Origin: Hymenobacter sp. BRD67
GTDB taxonomy: Bacteria; Bacteroidota; Bacteroidia; Cytophagales; Hymenobacteraceae
NCBI RefSeq assembly: GCF_013256425.1
Contig: NZ_CP053904.1
Coordinates: 4,216,001 to 4,280,000, forward strand
Length of the DNA: 64,000 bases
Direction: 5' to 3'
Made by a program: the position numbers and the translations under genes. How positions within the stretch are numbered: the first letter of the stretch is position 1; the number at the start of each line of letters is the position of its first letter. Below are positions 47,599 through 57,233 of the stretch, piece by piece. Below the pieces are notes generated by a model. That model was not told the DNA's origin, did not search any database, and saw only the letters and a list, made by a program, of their open reading frames with translations.

Positions 47599-48972
47599 CT
47601 AATGGGCCGGCGGCTCGGGGGTGGTCAGCAGCTGCACGGGCTGGTGGCCCCCGGCGCGCACGCGCAGCCAGGCGGCCAGGCGCTGCTGCTCGGGGGCGGG
47701 GAGCGAGTGGCGCACCCGCAGGGCCACCACCACGGTGGTGTCGGCGCGCAGCGAGTCGGCGGCCGGCCGCACCAGGTAGCTCAGGCCCAGCTGGCGCACG
47801 GTGGGGTGCTCAGCCTGCACCTCGCGCAGCAGCGTGGCGGCGGCTGGCAGGCGGGGAGCCAGGGTATCGGACCGGCTGGCCAGCAGCTGTTGCAGCTGGG
47901 CCAGGCGGCCCTGGTAGGTTAGCAGGGTGTGCTCATTGCGGCTGCGCAGGTCTTCGAGCAGGCTGGAGCGCATGGCCTGCGCATCGGCCGAGTCGACGCG
48001 TGCCAGGCCCTGGCGCACCGTAAGCTGCACGCCTTGCAGGCAATAGGTGGCCAGCCGGGCACGGGCGGCGCGGAGCTGGCCAGGCGTGAGGTGCTGGCCG
48101 GCCAGCAGTACATTGATGGTGCGCGGGCCCGGCACGATGCGGCTCGTAACCACGTAGGTGCCGGGCCGATTCAGCTGCTCTTCCACAAAGCGCTCGGCGT
48201 TGTGGGTGAAAGTGTCATCACGCACAATGCCAACGGCCAGGTACACGCTGGGTGCGGCCGTGAGCAGGGCCAGGCCCCAGATGATGACCCGCACGCGCCG
48301 GGTGCGCCGCGGACTATCAAACGTGTGCCGGGGTAGCGGCAGAATGCGCACTACCAGGAAAGTGGAAAGGCTGATAAATACGCAGTTAATTGAAAATAAA
48401 TACAGTGCGCCGCCCGCATAGGCCCAGTGCGCGTTGGCCAGCCCGTAGCCGACTGTGCATAGCGGCGGCATGAGCGCCGTGGCAATAGCCACGCCCGGAA
48501 TCACGTTGCTGTGCTCACGCCGGGTAAGGCCTACCGCCCCGGCAGCTCCGCCAAACAAGGCGATGAGCACATCCCAGGTAGAGGGCTGGGTGCGGGCCAG
48601 CAGCTCGGAGCCGGCGTCGGTAAGGGGCGTGAGGCGAAAGTAAAGCGCCGACACCACCAGGCTCAGCACCGTGGCCGTGAGCAGGCTCTTGAGCCCGCGC
48701 CGAATCAGGGCCAGCTCCATGGTAGCCGCGCCGTAACCAATGCCCACGATGGGGCCCATGAGCGGCGAGATGAGCATGGCCCCGATGATGACGGCTGTCG
48801 AGTTCACGTTCAGCCCCACCGAAGCCACCAGTATGGCGAAAAGCAGCACCCACAGGTTAGTACCCTGAAACGGAATGCCTGTCTCCACATAAGCCCGAAT
48901 CTCGTCCGGGTCGGCCATGTCTTCGGTCAGCAGAAAGCGCTTGTGCAGAAAGCGCAGCAGGGTAGCAAGCAT
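47599..48972 (-). CDS. DUF389 membrane protein (TIGR00341-like)
   Basis: 457 residues from the chosen start MLATLLRFLHKRFLLTEDMA. Six or so transmembrane segments cover residues about 45-260: LWVLLFAILVASVGLNVNST, AVIIGAMLISPLMGPIVGIG, VVSALYF, GVAIATALMPPLCTVGYGLA, LYLFSINCVFISLSTFLVV and VIIWGLALLTAAPSVYLAVG. The remaining 190 residues form a cytoplasmic or periplasmic alpha/beta region with coiled character. The family (DUF389) is widespread and of unknown function. Confidence 0.88.
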   Translation of the reverse strand: MLATLLRFLHKRFLLTEDMADPDEIRAYVETGIPFQGTNLWVLLFAILVASVGLNVNSTAVIIGAMLISPLMGPIVGIGYGAATMELALIRRGLKSLLTATVLSLVVSALYFRLTPLTDAGSELLARTQPSTWDVLIALFGGAAGAVGLTRREHSNVIPGVAIATALMPPLCTVGYGLANAHWAYAGGALYLFSINCVFISLSTFLVVRILPLPRHTFDSPRRTRRVRVIIWGLALLTAAPSVYLAVGIVRDDTFTHNAERFVEEQLNRPGTYVVTSRIVPGPRTINVLLAGQHLTPGQLRAARARLATYCLQGVQLTVRQGLARVDSADAQAMRSSLLEDLRSRNEHTLLTYQGRLAQLQQLLASRSDTLAPRLPAAATLLREVQAEHPTVRQLGLSYLVRPAADSLRADTTVVVALRVRHSLPAPEQQRLAAWLRVRAGGHQPVQLLTTPEPPAH

Positions 48973-49024
48973 ATAAGAACGATGCCACGAGGCAGGTGAA
49001 AATGGGGGCTTGCGCGGGCCGCTG

Positions 49025-49341
49025 CTAGCTCCGGACTTCACAGCGGTGCTTCAGCACCAGCAACATGCGCTGCTGAATCTTGCTCGTAATGAAGCCCAAG
49101 CTGAGTACAGCCAGAAACGGTGCCCAGACCAGGTGCCACCGGTTGGAAGTGGCTTTGGGCGTGAAGTGGGTCGTAATGGCCCCAGGCCCAGGGAAATTAC
49201 GGCCAGAAAGGCCAGGCTTAGGAGGGTAGTATCGAAGAGCTGGTAAATATGGCCTGGGTCAAATAGCCGGTGAGTAACCAGCGCATAAACCAGCCCCAGC
49301 CCAATGGCAAATAGAAGCGGGTAGCGCTGCCGTGAAATCAT
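49025..49341 (-). CDS. 2TM-domain small membrane protein, frameshifted
   Basis: About 105 residues after repair. The first hydrophobic segment is LLFAIGLGLVYALVTHRLFD. The second, LLSLAFLAVISLGLGAITTH, is followed by TSNRWHLVWAPFLAVLSLGF. One G missing in the run 49180-49183 (cccc on the plus strand) breaks the frame just after SLGLG. The repaired tail ends KHRCEVRS, stop 49025-49027. Not a named family I recognise; it lies next to the DUF389 gene on the same strand. Confidence 0.6.
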
Positions 49342-49388
49342 ACCGTAGTTTTGGTGTCTAGTCTTGCCGCCTGCAAGGTAGTATTACT

Positions 49389-50153
49389 ATGTCTACTGCT
49401 CAGCTTCCCACCATCCTCTTCCTGCACGGCTTTGCCGAAAGCCGCGAGGTCTGGACCGACTTTACCCGGCCGTTCCCGGCCGGCTACCGCCTGCTCACGC
49501 CCAACCTGCTGGGCCATGGCACCAACCGCGCCGCCGTGCCCGACTTCTCGATGGAGGCGCAGGCCCGCTACGTAGTCAATTACCTAGACCAGAAGGGCTG
49601 CCCCGGCCCGGTGCTGGTGGTGGGCCACAGCATGGGCGGCTACGTGGCCCTGGCCCTGGCCGAGCGCTACCCCGACCGCGTGGCCGGCCTGGCTCTCATC
49701 AACTCCACAGCCCACGCCGATACCGACGAGAAGCGCCAGAATCGCGAGAAAAACATCGGCTTTGTGGAGCGCCATGGCCTTGAAAAGTTTATGGACAGCT
49801 TCGTGCGTCCGCTCTTCGCGCCTGCCAACCGCGACCGCCTGCCCGAGGCGCAGGCCCTGCTCGAAGACATTGGCAAGGCTACGCCCGACGCTACCATTGC
49901 CGGGGCGCTGCGGGCCATGGCCGCGCGGCCCGACCGCACGGCAGTGCTGCGCACGACCCTATTTCCGGTGCTGCTGGTGGCCGGCAAGCACGACGTGGCC
50001 GTGCCGCTCGCCGACTCGATAGCCCAGGCGGCGCTGGCTCCCACGAGCGCCGGGCTTTTTCTGGAAGGCAGCGGCCACCAGGCTTATCTGGAGCAGCCCG
50101 AAGCCACCCGCCGGGCCGTGCTGGCGCTGGCAGAGGCGGTTTTCAAGATGTAA
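49389..50153 (+). CDS. alpha/beta fold hydrolase
   Basis: 254-residue cytoplasmic hydrolase. LPTILFLHGFAESREVWTDF supplies the oxyanion region and VLVVGHSMGGYVALALAERY the nucleophile elbow. Asp in LLVAGKHDVAVP and His in EGSGHQAYLEQPEA complete the catalytic triad. It resembles the MhpC/BioH-type esterases and C-C hydrolases. Single gene; substrate unknown. Frame intact. Confidence 0.92.
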   Translation: MSTAQLPTILFLHGFAESREVWTDFTRPFPAGYRLLTPNLLGHGTNRAAVPDFSMEAQARYVVNYLDQKGCPGPVLVVGHSMGGYVALALAERYPDRVAGLALINSTAHADTDEKRQNREKNIGFVERHGLEKFMDSFVRPLFAPANRDRLPEAQALLEDIGKATPDATIAGALRAMAARPDRTAVLRTTLFPVLLVAGKHDVAVPLADSIAQAALAPTSAGLFLEGSGHQAYLEQPEATRRAVLALAEAVFKM

Positions 50154-50163
50154 AGAAGGTGGT

Positions 50164-50973
50164 TTACTGAATCCTGAACGTAAAAGGCTGTACGTAGCCC
50201 ACCCGCACCGGGCGGCCTTGCTGGCGGGGTGGCGTGAGGGCATTGGGTAGGGAGTTGAGCACGCGCAGTACTTCCGCATCTAAGGTGGGGCTGACGCTGC
50301 CCACAATACGTCGCTGCTCCAGTGCGCCGGTTTCGCTCACTTCGAAATAGGCATATACCACTCCCTGGCGGCCGTGCCGCAGGTCATCTACGGGGTAGCG
50401 CACCTGAGTTTGCACGTAATATCCAAGGTTGGGTATCAGCCGCCTCTGAACTTTCTGGCCCGGAAATGTGGGGTTTTCATCGCTGTAGTTGAGCGCTGTG
50501 GGCAGCGTAGCTTGGCCAAAAAGTAGGGGCAACGTCACGGTAATAGGAGCCGACTTGTTTTGGCCGGGTGCCCCGGTGACGAGCTGCCAGGTGGGGAGCT
50601 GCTGCACCAGTTGCCCGGCTAGCGCCTGTACTGCTGGCATAGAAATGAGGGCGAAGGCTGGCGAGCCGGCAGGCGGCATCAAAAAATAAGACTTTTGGGT
50701 ATTCCCTTGGTTATCCAGCTCCAGGCGAAGAAAAACCTCGCCAGTCAGCGCCGGTCCGGCCTGCCGCTGTACTCGCGTGAGCAGAGCCTGTAACGAGTCG
50801 GGTCCACCTGGAAAGCGGGGGCCAGTGTAGGCTATCGCGGTGGGGTCGTTGCCTAATAGGGCCATAGTAGGTGCCGTTTGCGCACATGCGACAAAGGCCG
50901 TCAGCACCCAAAAAAAGATGGAAAAACAGGCTGGTACCTGCTGGCGAAGCTGCTGAATAAAAAAATGTCGCAT
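50164..50973 (-). CDS. TonB C-terminal domain-like secreted protein
   Basis: 269 residues from MRHFFIQQLRQQVPACFSIF, with a signal peptide ending near FVACAQ. Two segments (PGGPDSLQALLTRVQRQAGP; VRYPVDDLRHGRQGVVYAYF) match the TonB C-terminal fold: Y-P-x-x-x-R-x-x-x-x-G-x-V, then the SGAL-x-x-x-x-V pattern in VSETGALEQRRIVGSVSPTL. There is no N-terminal TonB transmembrane anchor with a Pro-rich linker, so it is a TonB-like periplasmic protein rather than a full energy transducer. Partner unknown. Confidence 0.75.
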   Translation of the reverse strand: MRHFFIQQLRQQVPACFSIFFWVLTAFVACAQTAPTMALLGNDPTAIAYTGPRFPGGPDSLQALLTRVQRQAGPALTGEVFLRLELDNQGNTQKSYFLMPPAGSPAFALISMPAVQALAGQLVQQLPTWQLVTGAPGQNKSAPITVTLPLLFGQATLPTALNYSDENPTFPGQKVQRRLIPNLGYYVQTQVRYPVDDLRHGRQGVVYAYFEVSETGALEQRRIVGSVSPTLDAEVLRVLNSLPNALTPPRQQGRPVRVGYVQPFTFRIQ

Positions 50974-51226
50974 AGCTGGCGAATAGTAGTGGCGCAATAT
51001 ACCTGAGCAGGTGCTGTGCAGCCGCGGGCTGGCTCGAATAAACCTGCCTGTACTACTCGTCTGGCTCCCCTCATTTTTGGAGAAGTGGGGCGAGGTTGCC
51101 CCACTGCACCGCATGCACGGACCCAGGAAATGTATTAATGTGCCGAATTAGCCTCGACTATACGCTACCTCGACAGTAACTTCGTATGGCCTTAACTATA
51201 AAACGAAGTTGACTGATTGATTTCTA

Positions 51227-52069
51227 ATGCGTACTTATTTACTGACACTATCCTTACTGCTGGGCTTAAGCAAGGCAGCTGTTGCCCAGCTTGCTTCGAT
51301 TACTCCTGTTAGCCCTGCTGCTCCGCTGGCCGGCGTGCCGGCCCTGCACGGCGACCACGGCAGCTTGTACCTCAACTGGAGCTACAACCGCGACTGGTAC
51401 ACCAAATCGGATATCCGCTTTAGGAATGATAAGTCGGATGACTACGACTTTACCTTTCACAACGCGGTAGCGCACGACCATCCCAGCATGAGCGACTTCT
51501 GGAAGCTCAACAACCTGACCGTGCCGCAGTACGACCTCACGGTGGGCTACATGTTTCACGATAAGCACGACCTGGGAATCGAGGTGAGCTGGAACCACCT
51601 CAAGTACGTGGTCGATGACAACCAGGTAATGCGCGCATCGGGCGAAATCCGGGGCTTTAAGTTCGACCGCGATACGCTCGTGACGCCCAACTTTGTGCAC
51701 TTGCAGCACACGAACGGCAACAACTACCTGATGGTGAACCTGGTGAAGCGCCACGAGCTCACGGCCGGCCGCCACGTAACTCTCAGCGCCGTGGGGAAAG
51801 TAGGCGGTGGCCCCATGATATCATATACAATTTCTTCTATATTCACTAGCCACGCCGAGGGTCCTTTTCACTACGAAGGCTGGGTGGTCGGAGCCAGTGG
51901 CGGTCTGCGCCTGGAGTTCTACCGCTATTTTTTCCTGAATACCGACTTCCAGGGCGCGTTTGCCAATTACACCAACAGCTACATCGGGGCCGACCGGCTG
52001 GGCCGCGTTACGCACCATTTCGGCTCGGGCCAGCTCATCTACGGCTTCGGCTTCAACGTGCCGCTGTAA
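51227..52069 (+). CDS. outer-membrane beta-barrel protein, unknown family
   Basis: 280-residue exported protein (signal peptide MRTYLLTLSLLLGLSKAAVA). The mature chain alternates hydrophobic and polar residues in about ten strands: LYLNWSYNRDWYTKSDIRFR, DLTVGYMFHDKHDLGIEVSW, GRHVTLSAVGKVGGG, GLRLEFYRYFFLNTDFQGAF and the last strand SGQLIYGFGFNVPL. This fits a small outer-membrane barrel, but no family name is evident. It is rich in His, Asp and Asn. Single gene ending tail-to-tail with the DUF1501 gene. Confidence 0.7.
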   Translation: MRTYLLTLSLLLGLSKAAVAQLASITPVSPAAPLAGVPALHGDHGSLYLNWSYNRDWYTKSDIRFRNDKSDDYDFTFHNAVAHDHPSMSDFWKLNNLTVPQYDLTVGYMFHDKHDLGIEVSWNHLKYVVDDNQVMRASGEIRGFKFDRDTLVTPNFVHLQHTNGNNYLMVNLVKRHELTAGRHVTLSAVGKVGGGPMISYTISSIFTSHAEGPFHYEGWVVGASGGLRLEFYRYFFLNTDFQGAFANYTNSYIGADRLGRVTHHFGSGQLIYGFGFNVPL

Positions 52070-52076
52070 TTAACCA

Positions 52077-53303
52077 TTAAACCAGCCCGGCCAGCTTCTC
52101 AATGCCGGGACCCAGCACGAGCTTGTCGTCGGCGCCGAGCCAATCGGTGAGGATGCTGGCGTAGAGGCTGCGGAAATCGAGCTGGTAGCGCAGGTCGCCC
52201 TGGTCGAGGTCGGCGAGGCTGGCAGGCTGGTTGAGCAGGCCGGGCCTGCGCAGCGCGCCGCTCAGCAGAAACACGTTGTTGGCCGTGCCGTGGTCGGTGC
52301 CGTTGCTGGCGTTCTGGCTCACGCGCCGGCCAAACTCGCTGAAAACCATTACCAGGGTATTGTTCCACTCGCTGCTTTTCTGCAGGTCGGCGGCCAGGGC
52401 CGCGAGGCCGTCAGACAGCTCGCCCAGCAGCTGGGCCTGGCGGCCGTGCTGCCCCACATGGGTATCGAAGCCCGATAAGGCCAGGTAGTACACCCGCGAC
52501 TCCACGCCCGAGCCGATAAGCTCGGCGGTGGTTTTCAGGTTGCGGCCAAAGTCGGTGTTCGGGTAAGTGGCCGTGCTGTTGTGGATTTTCGACTTCTCAT
52601 ATAAGTAGTCGGCCGACGAGGCGGTTTCGGCCAGCGTCTTATACAGGTAATCCAGCTCGGAGCCCGCCGGCGCGGCCGCTTTTTCCTGGCTTAGCCGGCT
52701 GAGGTAGCGGCTTTGGGTAAGCTGATGAAACTTGCCCGGATTCTTAAGCGCTAGGCCGTTGCGCTGCGCGCCCTTCAGCGCTAGGCTCAGCGTATCGTCG
52801 ATTTCGAGGGCCTGGTAGGCGGGGGCGCCGCCGGCGCAGTTGCTGTCGAGGTAGCGGCCCAGCCAGCCGGTGCTCAGCAGCTGCTCCGAGCCCGAGCCGC
52901 TCTGCCAGATGTCCATCGAGCGAAAGTGCGAGCGGTCGGGGTTGGGGTAGCCCACGGCGTTGCAGATGGCCAGCTGCCCCTGGTCAAACAAGCCCTTCAG
53001 GCCCTTCATCGACTGGTGCAGGGCCAGCTCGTCGCTCACGGGTAGCAGGCCATCGGCTTCGCGGAGCGCCAGCGTGGGCCGCGCCTTGTAGTACAGGTCG
53101 TTGCGAAACGGCACCAGGGTATTCAGGCCATCATTGCCGCCGCCGAGCTGCACCACAATCAGGCGCTTGGCAGTCCCGCCCGGCGCATCGCGCAGCCGGG
53201 CCGCCAGCTGGTTCTCGGACCGGTCGAGGGCGTGCAAAAACTTGGGCACCAGCAGCAAGGTGCTGGCCAAAGCGGAAGATTGCAGAAACTGGCGGCGTTG
53301 CAT
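52077..53303 (-). CDS. DUF1501 domain protein with Tat signal
   Basis: 408 residues. The start MQRRQFLQSSALASTLLLVP is a twin-arginine signal. The core has LIVVQLGGGNDGLNTLVPFR, DRSHFRSMDIWQSGSG, and the sulfatase-like VMVFSEFGRRVSQNASNGTD followed by HGTANNVFLL. DUF1501 proteins resemble alkaline phosphatase superfamily metalloenzymes and are periplasmic; substrate unknown. It lies 37 bp downstream of the DUF1800 gene, a gene pair repeatedly found together in Bacteroidota and Planctomycetota. Confidence 0.93.
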   Translation of the reverse strand: MQRRQFLQSSALASTLLLVPKFLHALDRSENQLAARLRDAPGGTAKRLIVVQLGGGNDGLNTLVPFRNDLYYKARPTLALREADGLLPVSDELALHQSMKGLKGLFDQGQLAICNAVGYPNPDRSHFRSMDIWQSGSGSEQLLSTGWLGRYLDSNCAGGAPAYQALEIDDTLSLALKGAQRNGLALKNPGKFHQLTQSRYLSRLSQEKAAAPAGSELDYLYKTLAETASSADYLYEKSKIHNSTATYPNTDFGRNLKTTAELIGSGVESRVYYLALSGFDTHVGQHGRQAQLLGELSDGLAALAADLQKSSEWNNTLVMVFSEFGRRVSQNASNGTDHGTANNVFLLSGALRRPGLLNQPASLADLDQGDLRYQLDFRSLYASILTDWLGADDKLVLGPGIEKLAGLV

Positions 53304-53340
53304 ATAAACCAGGGAATAAAGTTAGTTAAACAGATGCGTG

Positions 53341-54932
53341 CTACGCCAGCTGATACTCCGGCAGGCTCAGCAAGCTCAGCAGCGTATTGCGCAGGCGCTC
53401 TTCGGGTGTGGTGGCTTTAGCCGCGGCCTGCTGCACCAGGGCCAGATTTTCGGGGCGTAGGGGCGCTTGCAGCAGAAAATCGGCCAGCAGCTGCGGCTGG
53501 TTTTCAGTGGGTGCCCCGCCCAGCAGCTGCTGAATGGGGGCCAGCGGCAGGTGGGTAGTCTCGGTATTTTTCACCGTGCGCTCCCTGCCGGTGGTTTGGG
53601 GCGTGATGTCGTTCTCATCGTCTTTGAGGCGCACGGCAAACTCGGCATTTTTAAACAGAATGCTCGGCAGCTGCAGGCGCAGCAGCAGCGACGACGAGTC
53701 TATCCAGGCGCGGCCGCAGGGCCAGCCGGCCACGTTGGGCGGCATAAAGAGCGTCTGGCCCAGCGCTTTCTGGTAGCCCAGCAGCTGCTTGTCGTTGTCT
53801 ACCTTCAGGTTGAGGGTGCGGCGCAGGCCCGCCACCAGCACCACCGGCGACTTAATAATGGTGGCCATAGCAGCCGGCTCGTAAAACCAGTCGGCCGAGA
53901 ACATGCGCTCCAGCAGGTCGCCGATGTCGTAGTGGCTTTTGCGGAAAGCGACGGTCAGCGGCTCGATGTGGGCCGGGTTGGGCACGTCGTTCACGAAGAA
54001 GCGGTACAGCTTCGTCACAATAAAGGTGGCCGCCGCCGGCTGCTGCATAATGATGCGCAGCGCGTCTTCGCCCCCGAAATTGCCGGTTTGCCCCAGCAGC
54101 GTTTTGGGGCCGGCGTCGTGCTGGCGCTCCCGAAACGTGAAGCGGCTTTGCGCGTCGTAGCTCCAGCCGGTAAAGGCACGGGCCGCCTCTTTTACGTCGT
54201 TTTCGGTGTAGTTGCCCCGGCCCAGGGTAAAGAGCTCCATTACTTCGCGGGCGAAGTTTTCGTTGGGATGCTCCTTGCGGTTTTGCTGGTTATTCAGAAA
54301 TTGCAGCATGGCCGGCTCCTGGCTCACGGCCAGCAACAGGTCGGGAAACTTACCCAGCGCCTTTTCCCGAATGGTATTGAGCAGGGCCAAGCTGTCGTCG
54401 GGGCGGCGGGTGCGGCAGGCAAAGTGCCCGTGCCAGAACAGCGCCACCTTCTCGCGAAGCTGGCCGGGCGAAGTCGCCATCTTATTCATCCAGGCCGTGC
54501 TCATGCCAATGAAAGCATCCCGGATGGCCTCATTTTGCAGCTTGCGCTGCTCGGGGTAAGGTCGGCGCGGCGCAGCTGCGGCAAGCCCTGGCGGCGCAGG
54601 GCCAGCGCCGAGCGCGGGCGCAGCGCGTCTACGGCCGCCGGGAGCGCGTCCATCCGGGCCGGGTTGAGGGTGCCCGGCTGCGCTGAGCTGGCGGGGGCAG
54701 GCGAAGCCGCTGCCGGCCCGGCCGCCGGGGTAGCCGGAGCCGCCGGTACGGCCATCACGGCCCCCTGCGGGTCGTTGTAAGAAAGTGCGGCGCTCGTGAT
54801 GGGCTCGTAGGCGCGGGCCTCGTGCAGCAGCTGCCGCAGGGCCTTGCCGGTGCTGAGGCCGGCGGCCACATCCTGGGGGCGCGGCCCGAAGCCGGCCCGC
54901 CAATACAAATGCTGGAGCTGCTGTGCGTTCAT
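53341..54932 (-). CDS. DUF1800 domain protein, frameshifted
   Basis: About 530 residues after repair. MNAQQLQHLYWRAGFGPRPQ starts the domain directly, with no obvious signal peptide. The core motifs are REKVALFWHGHFACRT, NENFAREVMELFTLGRGNYT, ENDVKEAARAFTGWSYD, and later LGQTLFMPPNVAGWPCGRAW. Length and order are standard for DUF1800. One base is missing in the run 54553-54556 (restores RRADLTPEQRKLQNEAIRDA). Neighbouring DUF1501 suggests the two act together, role unknown. A low-complexity Ala/Pro insertion lies near residues 60-90. Confidence 0.9.
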
Positions 54933-55382
54933 GGCAGTTGGAGGCTAATCAGCGGCCAAGGTTTAATGGAGCAGCCAGCCGCCGTGGTACTAGCTGCAAA
55001 AAGCAATAAAACAGTTCCCAGGTTAGGGAGCGGGGCGGGCTGCTGGCTTTTGGTAAGCACGACTGGCGCGAACAACGAGCGGGGTGAGGTGGTCGGGTAA
55101 AGCAGGTCCAGCGCCTGCTCCATCGCGCCGCTACGGACCAAGTCCTCGCAACAGCTTGAGCGCACCCCAACCGCCCGGGTTTCTTAGCGGGCCTACGGCT
55201 GGGAATTGAACGGTAGAATCGCCGGGTTGGGCGATGAATTCAGAGCCTATTTTAAGATAAAATATTAATAGTTAAGCAATTAATCAAAAGTAGGCAAATT
55301 GCTGCCGAAGGCCTTGGCATAGCCCTTGCCTTTGGAAGGGCAGACGCGTTCTTCCCTTTTAATCCTTTCAATTCCTTTTGCC
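54933..55382. other. 450-bp gap between DUF1800 and a small secreted protein
   Basis: No gene is recognised. The last 130 bp (55250-55320) are AT-rich and likely hold the promoter for the small gene at 55383. The open frames here read as low-quality protein. Confidence 0.5.
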
Positions 55383-55636
55383 ATGAAAGCCTCCCTCTTT
55401 TCCTGCATTGCGACTGCGGCCCTGCTGACGACGACGCTCTGCGCTTCGGCCGCCCCACCTTTGACCACGGGCGCTACGGCCAGGGCGAGGGCTACCGCTC
55501 GGAGCGGGGCTACGAGCACCCCCGTTATGAAGAGCGGGCCCGCTACGAGGGGGCGTATCGCCACGCCGACTACGACCAGCGCTTCCGCCGCGATTACGAC
55601 GCGCGCCCAGCTTATCGCTTCTACGACTACCGCTAA
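55383..55636 (+). CDS. small secreted Arg/Tyr-rich protein, frameshifted
   Basis: About 84 residues after repair. A clear signal peptide MKASLFSCIATAALLTTTLC ASA is followed, once a single C is added in the run at 55448-55456, by a mature chain dense in Arg, Tyr, Asp and Glu (RPTFDHGRYGQGEGYRSERG ... QRFRRDYDARPAYRFYDYR). Stop at 55634-55636. In the unrepaired frame the same stretch is Ala/Thr-rich and runs to 55706. Tyr/Arg-rich periplasmic proteins of this look occur in Bacteroidota but have no known function. Confidence 0.6.
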
Positions 55637-55664
55637 GCATAGTGCTTCCCGGCCCAGACCGCTC

Positions 55665-55694
55665 AGCCCCGCTTTTCTCTGGAAAGGCGGGGCT
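55665..55694 (+). terminator. terminator of the small secreted protein gene
   Basis: agccccgc at 55665-55672 pairs with gcggggct at 55687-55694 with a slightly imperfect extension. It is followed by cttgcctt and lies about 30 bp past the stop. Confidence 0.5.
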
Positions 55695-56194
55695 CTTGCC
55701 TTCTAGCCAAGAGATAGTTCCGTCCGTTTTTTCGGCCCTCAGCACTAAACTACCTCACCTCCGACACCTTGCTTAGCTACCCGGTAAGTTGGTTATAGCA
55801 TCTAGCTATTCCGTCTGCCAGCTACTCATCTCGCCGGTATAGACCAAGCGCCTATGCGGCCCGGCTTACTCAGCCCACTACAAAAGACCTCCGACTAGCC
55901 CTATTTTGGGGAGCAAGTCAAGAGCCGGTTTGTCTAGCAAGCATCTGGCATGTGAAGGCAGTACCCAATCGAATGGACCTGTTCACTGAGAAAGTACAAG
56001 GAGTGTATCTCGTCTAACTCCTTGTCTTCTCTTAAACTAGCAAAGGCTGTCGAGAAGGCACCCAGTTTGAGCCCAGTCAACGCCTCTCCGTTTCTACTGG
56101 CCCACTGGGCCTAGCTTCTTCATGCGATACGGCGGAGCTTACGTCGCGTTTACCTTTGCTGGCGGAGCCGGCGCGCCCTTCCAACTTCTTTCGT
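55695..56194. other. 500-bp gap with one hairpin
   Basis: No coding pattern is recognised. A 9-bp perfect inverted repeat acaaggagt / actccttgt with a 12-nt loop lies at 55996-56025, followed by cttctctt on the plus strand. Confidence 0.5.
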
Positions 56195-57193
56195 ATGCAA
56201 AAACAGTACTTTGCGTTGGTTGCGAGCGGGCTTGTGTTAGCTTGCCCAGCCCTAGCCCAGGACCTGACCACTGCTGGGGCTACGCTCACGGTGCAGCCAG
56301 GAGCGACGCTTTATGTGGGCACGGGCGGGCTGAGTAACCAGGCCGGCGGTACGCTCACCAACCAGGGCACGCTGCGCATGGACGTTCCCCTGACCAACCC
56401 CGGCACGCTCGACCTGAACTCGGGCACGCTGGAAGTGCGCAGCGACCTGGCCAACACGGGCTCCCTGGTGCCGGGCACCGGCAGCGTGACCTTCAGTGGG
56501 ATGGCCAACCAACTGCTCACCCCGGCGGGGCCTCGCTCTACCAGGTCGTGGTCAACAAGCCTACGTCTGGGGCCAATACCCTGCTGCCCAACGGAGCCAG
56601 CGTGAGCGGGGAAACGACGGGCCGCTACGTGTTGGGCGTGCTGCAAGTCACCCGCAACGCGGTAAGTGGTACCACGCCCGTCGGCCACGGGGTGGTGCTC
56701 AATCCGCAGGGCAATAGCCTGGGCGCGGTCAGCATCACTTGTAGGGCGGGCCTGCGAACTCCCGATGTAAGCTACGGCCAGAACGTGGGCGGTACTAATA
56801 AGGGTATCAACCGGATTTGGACTGTGGCCCTCACCACCCAGCCCACCACGGCGGTGCAGCTAAGCCTGAGCAGGCTGGCCGATAACACCAATGGCCTGAG
56901 CGACCTGACGACGGCGCGGGCCTGGCAGCAGCCCGCCGTGGGCCAGCCCCGGCGCACGGCCGGACCGGTCGCCGATGCCAGCAGCAGCCTGAGCGTGAGC
57001 GCCACGCCCACGGTGCTCAATCGCTCCACGGTGAGCAAATCGGCCAATCCGCTGCCCTTCACCCTCACCCCTCACCGACTTCACGGCCCAGGCCCAAGGC
57101 AAAGTGCCGCTGGCCGGCCTGGCCAGCAGGGCTTATCTGCTGCGCTACATCACGGACACGGCCAGCTTTATCACCCGCTTTGTGGTGGAGTAG
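56195..57193 (+). CDS. secreted repeat-rich surface protein, two frame breaks
   Basis: Signal peptide MQKQYFALVASGLVLACPAL AQ. The mature chain has short beta-repeat units (TTAGATLTVQPGATLYVGTG, NQAGGTLTNQGTLRMDVPLT, NPGTLDLNSGTLEVRSDLAN) like parallel beta-helix surface proteins. A base missing in the G-run 56527-56530 restores GASLYQVVVNKPTSGANTL. A second break at 57062-57076 sits on a tandem cctcacc duplication and shifts the frame by +1, restoring LTDFTAQAQGKVPLAGLASR and the end ITRFVVE (stop 57191-57193). I do not recognise the family; a T9SS domain is not evident. Confidence 0.6.
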
Positions 57194-57233
57194 GGCCGGG
57201 GCACCACTTTTCATTTGCTTTTTATCCCTGCGT

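Noticed and set aside
53467-54780. 437-codon open frame on the plus strand
   Set aside because: Antisense of the DUF1800 gene, rich in Arg/Gly/Ala with no motifs.
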